DNA from: Candidatus Magasanikiibacteriota bacterium
Lineage (GTDB): Bacteria; Patescibacteriota; Patescibacteriia; Magasanikbacterales; UBA922
Assembly (NCBI GenBank): GCA_018661775.1
Contig: JABJHO010000042.1
Coordinates: forward strand, 1 to 34,065
Direction of reading: 5' to 3'
DNA length: 34,065 nt
Shown: piece after piece, positions 15,140 through 20,714 of the stretch
Layout of the letters: each line of letters opens with the position of its first letter
Position numbering within the stretch: the first letter of the stretch is position 1
Translations under genes and position numbers: made by a program
Notes under the pieces: generated by a model
The model's database searches: none
Told to the model about the DNA's origin: nothing
Seen by the model: only the letters and a program-made list of their open reading frames with translations

Positions 15140-15167
15140 AAGACCAATACGGTGATAGTATTGGTCT
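15131..15167 (-). terminator. Minus-strand terminator of the orphan transcript
   Basis: A perfect 10-bp stem, AGACCAATAC with GTATTGGTCT (15141-15150 and 15158-15167), followed on the minus strand by TTTATATTTT. Confidence 0.8.
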
Positions 15168-15171
15168 GCTT

Positions 15172-15200
15172 GGCCCACAATAAAATTGTGGGCCTTTCTT
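15172..15200 (+). terminator. Plus-strand terminator of the TrmB-like pair
   Basis: A perfect 10-bp stem, GGCCCACAAT (15172-15181) with ATTGTGGGCC (15185-15194), loop AAA, followed by TTTCTTCTT. It lies inside the convergent minus-strand unit. Confidence 0.75.
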
Positions 15201-15215
15201 CTTATGATCCGCCAC

Positions 15216-15305
15216 TCATATCGCACCCCCCTTCCAGGGTGTGGTGGTTGTTGTTTTTTGGGGACTAGATGGTCCCCTAAAAGAACTTCTTCCTAAATAT
15301 ATCAT
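15216..15305 (-). CDS. Possible 29-residue small protein in the orphan transcript
   Basis: ATG (15303-15305) to TGA (15216-15218). The start has GGAAG five bases upstream. The peptide begins MIYLGRSSFRGPSS, continues with five Thr in a row and ends PWKGGAI. It is basic, with no membrane segment. It is too short for codon statistics, and its middle overlaps the GGGGAC/GTCCCC hairpin, so it may be a chance ORF in a structured RNA. Its position after a consensus promoter, near the 5' end of a short transcript, is what makes it credible. Confidence 0.35.
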   Translation of the reverse strand: MIYLGRSSFRGPSSPQKTTTTTPWKGGAI

Positions 15306-15347
15306 ACACACTTCCTTTCTCGAAGAGTGAAAATTGAAGACACCGGC

Positions 15348-15376
15348 ATTATATCATAAAAACAGGCTTTTGTCAA
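15348..15376 (-). promoter_or_regulatory. Full-consensus promoter of the orphan transcript
   Basis: On the minus strand: TTGACA (15371-15376), exactly 17 bp, TATAAT (15348-15353). Both hexamers match the sigma-70 consensus perfectly; I found no better promoter in the window. Confidence 0.9.
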
Positions 15377-15515
15377 TAGTATCGCGGTGTATAATACATC
15401 TTTTTCTCCTAGAGGTGTGAATGGGTTGATAAAAAGGAATGTGACAAAATAATCCTATTATTGGCTAAAATAAGCCAAAAAATAGAGAAAAAATGATGTT
15501 GTGTATGAAAAATAC

Positions 15516-15544
15516 TTGACAAACATGAGAATATGTGATACAAT
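15516..15544 (+). promoter_or_regulatory. Promoter of a very short plus-strand transcript
   Basis: TTGACA (15516-15521), 17 bp, TACAAT (15539-15544). It points to a terminator only about 30 nt after the expected start, with no ORF in between. Confidence 0.75.
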
Positions 15545-15550
15545 AGTAAT

Positions 15551-15615
15551 TGTACCCTCTCACTTCTCTAGTATACACAAAAAACCCAGCTTTATAAAGA
15601 AGCTGGGTTTTTTGC
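15551..15615 (+). ncRNA. Candidate small RNA of about 60 nt
   Basis: The expected transcript is an unstructured pyrimidine-rich 5' part (CCCTCTCACTTCTCT) joined to a 14-bp terminator hairpin. This is the plan of minimal seed-plus-terminator regulatory RNAs. The pyrimidine stretch is complementary to purine-rich ribosome binding sites (AGGAG-like), so mRNA pairing is possible. No family is recognised. Confidence 0.4.
15579..15613. terminator. Strong bidirectional terminator
   Basis: A perfect 14-bp stem, AAAAAACCCAGCTT (15579-15592) with AAGCTGGGTTTTTT (15600-15613). It ends the plus-strand short transcript and the minus-strand Gly-fMet-Gly tRNA cluster. The 110 nt between it and tRNA-Gly show nothing else. 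Confidence 0.85.
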
Positions 15616-15725
15616 TGCCATACAGCTACGGGGAATAACTGTATTTTTCTCAATACGCTATAAGTATAACATATTTCACTCAAGAGCAAAACACTGTATA
15701 GATACATGTGTTGATAACTGCTCTG

Positions 15726-15799
15726 AGCGGTAAACCAGATTCGAACTGGCGACCTCTTCCTTGGCAAGGAAGCGCTCTAGCCAACTGAGCTATTACCGC
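15726..15799 (-). tRNA. tRNA-Gly (anticodon GCC)
   Basis: Acceptor GCGGTAA/TTACCGC, discriminator T, anticodon arm CTTCC-TTGCCAA-GGAAG giving GCC, T arm GCCAG-TTCGAAT-CTGGT. CCA is not encoded. It is the last gene of the second minus-strand tRNA cluster. Confidence 0.94.
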
Positions 15800-15813
15800 A
15801 TGACATTCATTTG

Positions 15814-15886
15814 TTGCGGGACCAGGACTCGAACCTGGAACCTTCGGGTTATGGGCCCGACGAGCTGCCAATTGCTCTATCCCGCT
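15814..15886 (-). tRNA. Initiator tRNA-Met (anticodon CAT) with C33
   Basis: Initiator features: no pairing at position 1-72 (here A1-A72), A11-U24 in the D stem GAGC/GCTC, and three G-C pairs closing the anticodon stem (TCGGG/CCCGA). T arm CCAGG-TTCGAGT-CCTGG, discriminator A, CCA not encoded. The anticodon loop reads CCCATAA, so position 33 is C and not the nearly universal U. All other tRNAs in the window have U33. Confidence 0.92.
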
Positions 15887-15912
15887 ATATTGGTGGTAGT
15901 ATGCTTACCCAG

Positions 15913-15985
15913 AGCGGATGACCGGAATCGAACCGGCATCATCGGCTTGGAAGGCCGAGATAATAAACCATTATACGACATCCGC
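15913..15985 (-). tRNA. tRNA-Gly (anticodon TCC)
   Basis: Acceptor GCGGATG/CATCCGC, discriminator T, anticodon arm TCGGC-CTTCCAA-GCCGA giving TCC, T arm GCCGG-TTCGATT-CCGGT. CCA is not encoded. It is the first gene of the cluster, just after its promoter. Confidence 0.94.
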
Positions 15986-15997
15986 ATGTGTGTAACA

Positions 15998-16026
15998 AGT
16001 ATAAAAGAAACGGTTACATATGTCAA
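15998..16026 (-). promoter_or_regulatory. Promoter of the Gly-fMet-Gly tRNA cluster
   Basis: On the minus strand: TTGACA (16021-16026), 17 bp, TATACT (15998-16003). It is back-to-back with the pckA promoter; the two -35 boxes are 21 bp apart. Confidence 0.85.
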
Positions 16027-16047
16027 TAGCTTCTACACTTTATGCTG

Positions 16048-16078
16048 TTGACATAACATAAATCGTTTGTGGTATACT
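16048..16078 (+). promoter_or_regulatory. Promoter of pckA
   Basis: TTGACA (16048-16053) and an extended -10, TGGTATACT (TATACT at 16073-16078). The spacer is 19 bp, longer than usual, which the extended -10 may compensate. The leader of about 30 nt contains TAGGAGG before the ATG. Confidence 0.65.
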
Positions 16079-16114
16079 AGCAACGTGTTCCATTCACTTT
16101 TGTAGGAGGCTTGT

Positions 16115-17719
16115 ATGAATGACTTACACAGACAGCTGGACATCTTTACTGCTCGAAAGATTCGGGTAGACTATTCTCGTGATATGCTGATCAGAAGATC
16201 AGTGGCAGGTAACGAAGTATTGCTCGCTCAATGTGGTGCGCTTGTTCGTACCGCGCCAGAGCATTCAAGAGGAAGAAGCCCAAAGGCCACATACATTGTG
16301 GCTGGCGGAGAATCGCATAAGTATGTTGATTGGGAATCACCCAACAACAACCCTATTGATCGTAGCACATTTGAGTCGCTACTAAAGAAAGTGGTCAAAC
16401 ACTTGGACTCACTAGCAAATATTGTTGTTCTAGATCGCGTGATTGGGGCAGATGATACGTTTGCTATTCCTGTGCAAGTTATTACGAACAAATCAAGTGT
16501 TGGGCTTTTTGCCGACAACATGTTTCGTGAGGCAACAGAAGGGAGTCGTGCCAGTCAATTGAATAATAAAAAACTTATTATATTGGCAGTGCCAGACAAA
16601 GAACCAGATATCGCCAAACTTGGTGGGCGAATGGCAATTGCCACAGACTTTAATCGTGGTGTCGGGATTGTTTGTGGGTGTGCCTATTATGGTGCCATAA
16701 AGAAGTTGGCGTTTACCTATGCTAACTATTGGCTACCTCATTTTGGTGTATTACCTATGCATTGTGGTGCGAACGCAGATAAGCACGGAAACAGCACACT
16801 ATTTTTGGGTTTGTCTGGCACAGGCAAAACCACGCTCTCTACCGATGTGCACCGCCCAATCATTGGAGATGATGAGCATGGATGGACAGAAGGTGGAATT
16901 TTTAATCTTGAGGGTGGGTGCTATGCCAAACTTGCTCATCTTTCTGAAAGAAAAGAGCCAGGCATTTGGCATGCATTTCACAGAAACAAACCATATGCTG
17001 AAAATGGTGCGATTATAGAGAATGCAAAAATGGATGAAAACGGTGTTCTTGATTTTAATGACACAGGTCTTACGGAAAATGCTCGTGTGTCATTCCCGCT
17101 TTCACATTTAGAGAATGTTGAGCCAGGCGGAAAAGGGGACCACCCAAATACGATCATTTTTCTGACGGCAGATGCACATGGTGTATTACCGCCAGTGGCA
17201 AGGCTTAATCACAATCAGGCGCTGCTGTGGTTTTTGCTTGGATATACGAGCAAGCTCGCCGGGACAGAAACAGGTGTAACAACACCAAAGTCTACATTTT
17301 CTCGTTTTTTTGGTGCACCATTTATGTCGCGCCACCCAGAAGTGTACCTTGATCTTTTTAGTGAACGAATAACAAAACACAAGACACAAGTGTACTTGGT
17401 AAACACGGGTTGGACAGGAGGGTCATTTGGGGTTGGTAGCCGCATGGACATTCCTATTTCACGCGCTGTTGTCACTGCTGCGGTGTCTGGGGCATTGAAT
17501 GAAGTAGCGTATCGTACTGACAAATTATTTAAATTTGCCGTACCAGTAACCGTTCCTGGGGTGGATGAGAAGATTCTTAATCCAAGAGATACGTGGGACA
17601 GTCTTGCGGCATATGATCTTGCGTCAGCAAATCTTGCTCGTGAGTTTGCACAACAAATTGAAACGTATGCTGGGCACAATCTTAACCCAAATATTCTCAC
17701 AGAGTGCCCTAGTGTGTAA
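16115..17719 (+). CDS. pckA: Phosphoenolpyruvate carboxykinase (ATP)
   Basis: A 534-residue protein, close to the usual 530-540. It converts oxaloacetate and ATP to phosphoenolpyruvate, CO2 and ADP, or the reverse. The P-loop GLSGTGKTTLS lies at 232-242 (Lys238). The metal-binding GDDEHGW motif follows about 20 residues later. The upstream LPMHCGAN strand and the downstream NTGWTGGSFGVGSRM segment are standard for the ATP-dependent type, as opposed to the GTP-dependent type. A strong AGGAGG fixes the start. The gene is transcribed alone, back-to-back with a tRNA cluster, and ends at its own hairpin. In an organism that probably lacks a full TCA cycle it may serve anaplerosis or ATP formation, which is inference. 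Confidence 0.96.
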   Translation: MNDLHRQLDIFTARKIRVDYSRDMLIRRSVAGNEVLLAQCGALVRTAPEHSRGRSPKATYIVAGGESHKYVDWESPNNNPIDRSTFESLLKKVVKHLDSLANIVVLDRVIGADDTFAIPVQVITNKSSVGLFADNMFREATEGSRASQLNNKKLIILAVPDKEPDIAKLGGRMAIATDFNRGVGIVCGCAYYGAIKKLAFTYANYWLPHFGVLPMHCGANADKHGNSTLFLGLSGTGKTTLSTDVHRPIIGDDEHGWTEGGIFNLEGGCYAKLAHLSERKEPGIWHAFHRNKPYAENGAIIENAKMDENGVLDFNDTGLTENARVSFPLSHLENVEPGGKGDHPNTIIFLTADAHGVLPPVARLNHNQALLWFLLGYTSKLAGTETGVTTPKSTFSRFFGAPFMSRHPEVYLDLFSERITKHKTQVYLVNTGWTGGSFGVGSRMDIPISRAVVTAAVSGALNEVAYRTDKLFKFAVPVTVPGVDEKILNPRDTWDSLAAYDLASANLAREFAQQIETYAGHNLNPNILTECPSV

Positions 17720-17760
17720 TCAGTAGTATAAAAACCTGTACCGGATATTTACTTACCTCT

Positions 17761-17788
17761 TACCACCTTTCTAGGTGGTATTTTATTT
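17761..17788 (+). terminator. Terminator of pckA
   Basis: TACCACC (17761-17767), TTTCTA loop, GGTGGTA (17774-17780), then TTTTATTT. Confidence 0.85.
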
Positions 17789-17815
17789 GTGCAAAACACT
17801 ATATTCTGTTAGCAT

Positions 17816-18799
17816 ATGGGTACTATGCATACATTTGACCAGCTTGCGGCACATAAAAATAATTTAGATTTACGGTGGCAAATAATAAAAACCATTCGTG
17901 AGTTTTTTTGGGTACAAGAGTTTTGTGAAGTTGATGCACCGTCACTTATGCGACTTCCTGGTCAAGAACCATACTTGTCTCCAATGACACTTACTATTCA
18001 CGATGAGAATAGGAAAGAATATAAGCGATTTCTGCATACATCTCCAGAGTTTGCGATGAAAAAACTCCTTGCCGCAGGCTACACCAATATTTTTTATTTA
18101 GGAAAATGTTTTCGAGATTTTGAAAGTTTTGGTGGTAATCATTATCCGGAATTTACCATGTTGGAATGGTATAGAACTGAAACTGATTATACAAACATAA
18201 TGAAAGATGTTGAAGCGTTGTTCTTGGTGCTTGCAAAAAAAATACAAAAAGATATACCATACTTTTCTTCTTGGAACCGCGTCTCGATGAAAGAGCTTTG
18301 GCAAACACATGTTGGTGTTAATTTAGATGAGCACCTTACGCAGGATGCACTGTTTCAGCTATGTGTAACAAAAGGCTTTAGTCCGTTAAAGCAAGAGTCA
18401 TTCGAAGATTTGTTCTATCGAATATTTTTAAATTATATTGAACCAGAATTAGGAAAAGATGATCCGACTATTGTTTATGAGTATCCGGCACAAATGGCGG
18501 CGCTTGCAAAACTTTCTGACAAAGATACCCGTTATGCCGAACGGTTTGAGGTGTATGTTCACGGCATAGAAATTGCCAATGCGTTTTCTGAGCTCACAAA
18601 CGGAAAAGAGCAATATGATCGTTTTAAAAAAGAGCAAAAAACCCGAGAAAAACATAAAAAACCAGTATACGAAATTGATAGCAGTTTTATTGACGCAGTA
18701 CATAATTTACCAACATGTGCTGGCATTGCACTTGGGGTAGACAGGGTCGTACAACTTTTTACCGGTTGTAAAGATATTCAAAACGTGATAGTATCATGA
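17816..18799 (+). CDS. epmA: EF-P lysyl-lysine ligase (EpmA/PoxA/GenX-like class II synthetase)
   Basis: A 327-residue protein, matching EpmA (about 325) and lacking the anticodon-binding domain of lysyl-tRNA synthetase. Class II catalytic motifs: motif 1 region EVDAPSLMRLPGQEP (about 39-53), HTSPEFAMKKLL, motif 2 LGKCFRDFESFGGNHYPEFT (about 98-117) followed by MLEWYR, and motif 3 GIALGVDRV near 302-310. It should activate lysine or beta-lysine and attach it to the conserved EF-P lysine. The partner efp follows 21 nt downstream, which strongly supports the call. No epmB is present in the window. An alternative start lies 9 nt downstream (MHTFDQ); neither has a clear Shine-Dalgarno site. It ends in UGA, and the frame stays open into efp. 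Confidence 0.92.
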   Translation: MGTMHTFDQLAAHKNNLDLRWQIIKTIREFFWVQEFCEVDAPSLMRLPGQEPYLSPMTLTIHDENRKEYKRFLHTSPEFAMKKLLAAGYTNIFYLGKCFRDFESFGGNHYPEFTMLEWYRTETDYTNIMKDVEALFLVLAKKIQKDIPYFSSWNRVSMKELWQTHVGVNLDEHLTQDALFQLCVTKGFSPLKQESFEDLFYRIFLNYIEPELGKDDPTIVYEYPAQMAALAKLSDKDTRYAERFEVYVHGIEIANAFSELTNGKEQYDRFKKEQKTREKHKKPVYEIDSSFIDAVHNLPTCAGIALGVDRVVQLFTGCKDIQNVIVS

Positions 18800-18820
18800 T
18801 ATATAGTAATTGAATTTTAT

Positions 18821-19387
18821 ATGGCAGACACAACAGCTATTAAAAAAGGCGCCGTCATTCGTCACAACAATGACTTGTACGTAGTTACCGATTTTAGTTT
18901 TGTAAGTCCCGGAAAGGGGAGTGCGTTTACCAAAACAAAAATGAAAAGTATAAGTGCAGGAAAAACGATTGAAATTACCTACAAAAGCGGAGAAACGGTA
19001 GACGTGGTTCAAGTAAGTAGGCAAACCATGCAATATTTATATAAAAATGGTGATATGTTTTCTTTTATGAATAAAGAAACATATGAAACCATAGATGTTT
19101 CTGTAGATGTTTTGGGAAATGACGCAAAATATTTAAAAGAAGGCATGGACGTTATTGCAGTGGTTCATGAAGAAAATATTGTGGCAATTCAGCTCCCCAT
19201 TAAGGTACAATACACAGTAAAAACCGCACCTCCAGCAGTAAAAGGAGATTCTGCAAGTGGGAACGTTACAAAAGAGGTGGTTCTGGAAAATGATTTAACC
19301 ATTCAAGCACCAATATTTATTAAAGAAGGTGAGGAGATATTGGTTAATACTGAGACAGGTGACTATGGCGGAAGAGTGACTAATTAA
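18821..19387 (+). CDS. efp: Translation elongation factor P
   Basis: A 188-residue protein, the usual size. It relieves ribosome stalling at proline runs. Domain I (1-65) carries the modification loop SPGKGSAF with Lys32 at the tip, the residue corresponding to the EpmA-modified lysine of E. coli EF-P. Domains II and III follow, with the C-terminal signature (PIFIKEGEEILVNTETGDY) intact. It forms an operon with epmA, so the modification system and its substrate are made together. No Shine-Dalgarno site is seen; translation may be coupled to epmA. It ends at a hairpin with a GAAA loop. Confidence 0.97.
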   Translation: MADTTAIKKGAVIRHNNDLYVVTDFSFVSPGKGSAFTKTKMKSISAGKTIEITYKSGETVDVVQVSRQTMQYLYKNGDMFSFMNKETYETIDVSVDVLGNDAKYLKEGMDVIAVVHEENIVAIQLPIKVQYTVKTAPPAVKGDSASGNVTKEVVLENDLTIQAPIFIKEGEEILVNTETGDYGGRVTN

Positions 19388-19410
19388 AAATGGCCAAAAT
19401 AAGTAAAAAA

Positions 19411-19435
19411 AATACCTAGAAATAGGTGTTTTTTT
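19411..19435 (+). terminator. Terminator of epmA-efp
   Basis: AATACCTA (19411-19418), GAAA tetraloop, TAGGTGTT (19423-19430), then a T-run that overlaps the -35 box of the next gene. Confidence 0.85.
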
Positions 19436-19462
19436 GACAAAACAGCCTATTTTTACTAGACT
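19434..19462 (+). promoter_or_regulatory. Promoter of the coupled orphan pair
   Basis: TTGACA (19434-19439), 17 bp, TAGACT (19457-19462). Its -35 box begins inside the T-run of the efp terminator. Confidence 0.65.
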
Positions 19463-19512
19463 GAAGATACGTTCTTTACATACATTACTGTATACACACT
19501 AGGAGGTGTACT

Positions 19513-20178
19513 ATGAAAAGCAATTCATTTATATTGCTGGTATTAGTTTCTTTGTTGGCATTTCTTTCTTTGAGTATTGATTGTGATACGGAAGGTTTTG
19601 GTGTACAAAATGAGATACTCGCGTATAAGAGTATTAATCCTGTACCGAGTATATTTTCTACGAGTCAGTTAGTCACTATGCGCACCCACAAAGACACAAC
19701 ACTTAACGGATTGCTTGATGTTGTTCGTGAATCAGTTGTTCTTTTGCAGAACAAGCATGAGTCTGTGTGCAATATTTTTATTATAGATAAGAGCGCAAGA
19801 CCGTGTCATCGTGAAAAAGAAATTAGGGATATTTTTCTATATCTTGAACCGATACTCTATGACCGTGCTTTTATGAAAAGAGCTCTCGTGCATTCCCATG
19901 GTTTTTTTACCGCGCCTATTCGTGCTGATATGAAAAAGTTACATATTGTTTTGACACACCAAGAAGAGTGGTTACATGAGATGCTAATGTATTATTTAGC
20001 GGAAAATAATAATGACCAGGAACGGTTATTTGTTTATAGTGAGCTGTTAACTAAGAAATATCATCTTCCGATTCGTGTACTTTCTTTTGTCTACCGGCGT
20101 ATTACAAGAGATAGAGCGTGGCTCAAAGACATGCTTACACTTTTTTCTCAAACACAAGAACAGGGAGAAATGCTATAA
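19513..20178 (+). CDS. Secreted or membrane-anchored orphan protein
   Basis: A 221-residue protein. Residues 6-22 are hydrophobic, followed by DCDTEG; the segment LSIDC does not fit a proper lipobox, so a normal signal peptide or anchor is more likely. The mature part is mostly helical and basic, with Cys92 and Cys105 and no recognised motif. The start is fixed by AGGAGG. Its stop codon overlaps the next start in TAATG, so the two genes are translated together. Function unknown. Confidence 0.7.
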   Translation: MKSNSFILLVLVSLLAFLSLSIDCDTEGFGVQNEILAYKSINPVPSIFSTSQLVTMRTHKDTTLNGLLDVVRESVVLLQNKHESVCNIFIIDKSARPCHREKEIRDIFLYLEPILYDRAFMKRALVHSHGFFTAPIRADMKKLHIVLTHQEEWLHEMLMYYLAENNNDQERLFVYSELLTKKYHLPIRVLSFVYRRITRDRAWLKDMLTLFSQTQEQGEML

Positions 20179-20591
20179 TGTGTGAAACAAAACCTATTGG
20201 TAGTCTTGGTGATTTATATAATTACATGATGTGCATAAAGCTTGAGTTGTCGCTGGAGGCAGACAACTTGGACAATGTTACTGACTTGAGGGTTACCACA
20301 CGCACACTGCAATTATTAGGGTATGTGTCTTTGGCACAAAACATGGTGCGTACCAAGGTACACCTTTTCCCTTCTTTTTATAGTTTTGAGGACATTCTTG
20401 ACATGGCAAGGTGTGTGACACGCCGACTAGAATCACTTCGTTTTCGCTTGAGTTTTGGCACAGACAAGGCAGAAGTTAAAGCACAGCTTGCGCAGTTTCC
20501 AGAATACATATCTGCAAAAGAATTGCGTGCGTGTGTCATGCTTCTTGGTATTTTTGCCTCAGACATGTTGTCAAAACAAGTGACGCATTAA
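20178..20591 (+). CDS. Small cytosolic orphan protein, translationally coupled
   Basis: A 137-residue protein beginning MCETKPIGSLGDL. I chose the ATG at 20178 and not the upstream in-frame ATG at 20118 because it overlaps the previous stop by one base (TAATG) and because the extra residues would only read the previous gene in another frame. It is predicted all-helical, with several Cys, no signal or membrane segment and no motif I recognise. The neighbour is exported and this one is not, so a direct complex would need exposure to the membrane face. Function unknown. Confidence 0.65.
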   Translation: MCETKPIGSLGDLYNYMMCIKLELSLEADNLDNVTDLRVTTRTLQLLGYVSLAQNMVRTKVHLFPSFYSFEDILDMARCVTRRLESLRFRLSFGTDKAEVKAQLAQFPEYISAKELRACVMLLGIFASDMLSKQVTH

Positions 20592-20644
20592 GCCAAACCA
20601 TCACAAGATAGAATTGTTTTGGCGCAATACCCAAAGTGTGAAAT

Positions 20645-20680
20645 AAAAAAGACCTACATAATACATAGGTCTTTTATTTT
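20645..20680. terminator. Bidirectional terminator between the orphan pair and tkt
   Basis: AAGACCTA (20649-20656), 9-nt loop, TAGGTCTT (20666-20673), with A-run before and T-rich after. It serves both convergent transcripts. Confidence 0.85.
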
Positions 20681-20714
20681 TGTATAATGATCGTTTGGAC
20701 TGATCTTTTGTCGT

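Larger units (their letters stand above)
15131..15341 (-). ncRNA. Orphan transcription unit: structured RNA or small-protein mRNA of about 200 nt
   Basis: Bounded by a full-consensus minus-strand promoter (15348-15376) and a strong minus-strand terminator (15131-15167), with no known gene between. On the RNA, in order: a bulged hairpin around 15312-15332 that would cover AAGGAAG, GGGGAC/GTCCCC (15260-15277), CACCC/GGGTG (about 15224-15240), TATGA/TCATA (about 15204-15221), GGCCCACAAT/ATTGTGGGCC (15172-15194), then the terminator. It does not match the conserved parts of SRP RNA, tmRNA, RNase P RNA or 6S RNA that I know. It holds a 29-codon ORF. Confidence 0.6.

Noticed and set aside
15680-16051. 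ORFs on both strands over the second tRNA cluster
   Set aside because: Translations of tRNA genes; the region is explained by three tRNAs.
18797-18799. UGA recoded as Gly (SR1/Gracilibacteria code)
   Set aside because: UGA ends epmA at the normal family length, and no gene here has in-frame UGA at conserved positions.
20118-20177. Upstream start for the small coupled orphan
   Set aside because: It would overlap the previous gene by 61 nt; the TAATG junction at 20178 is a better start.
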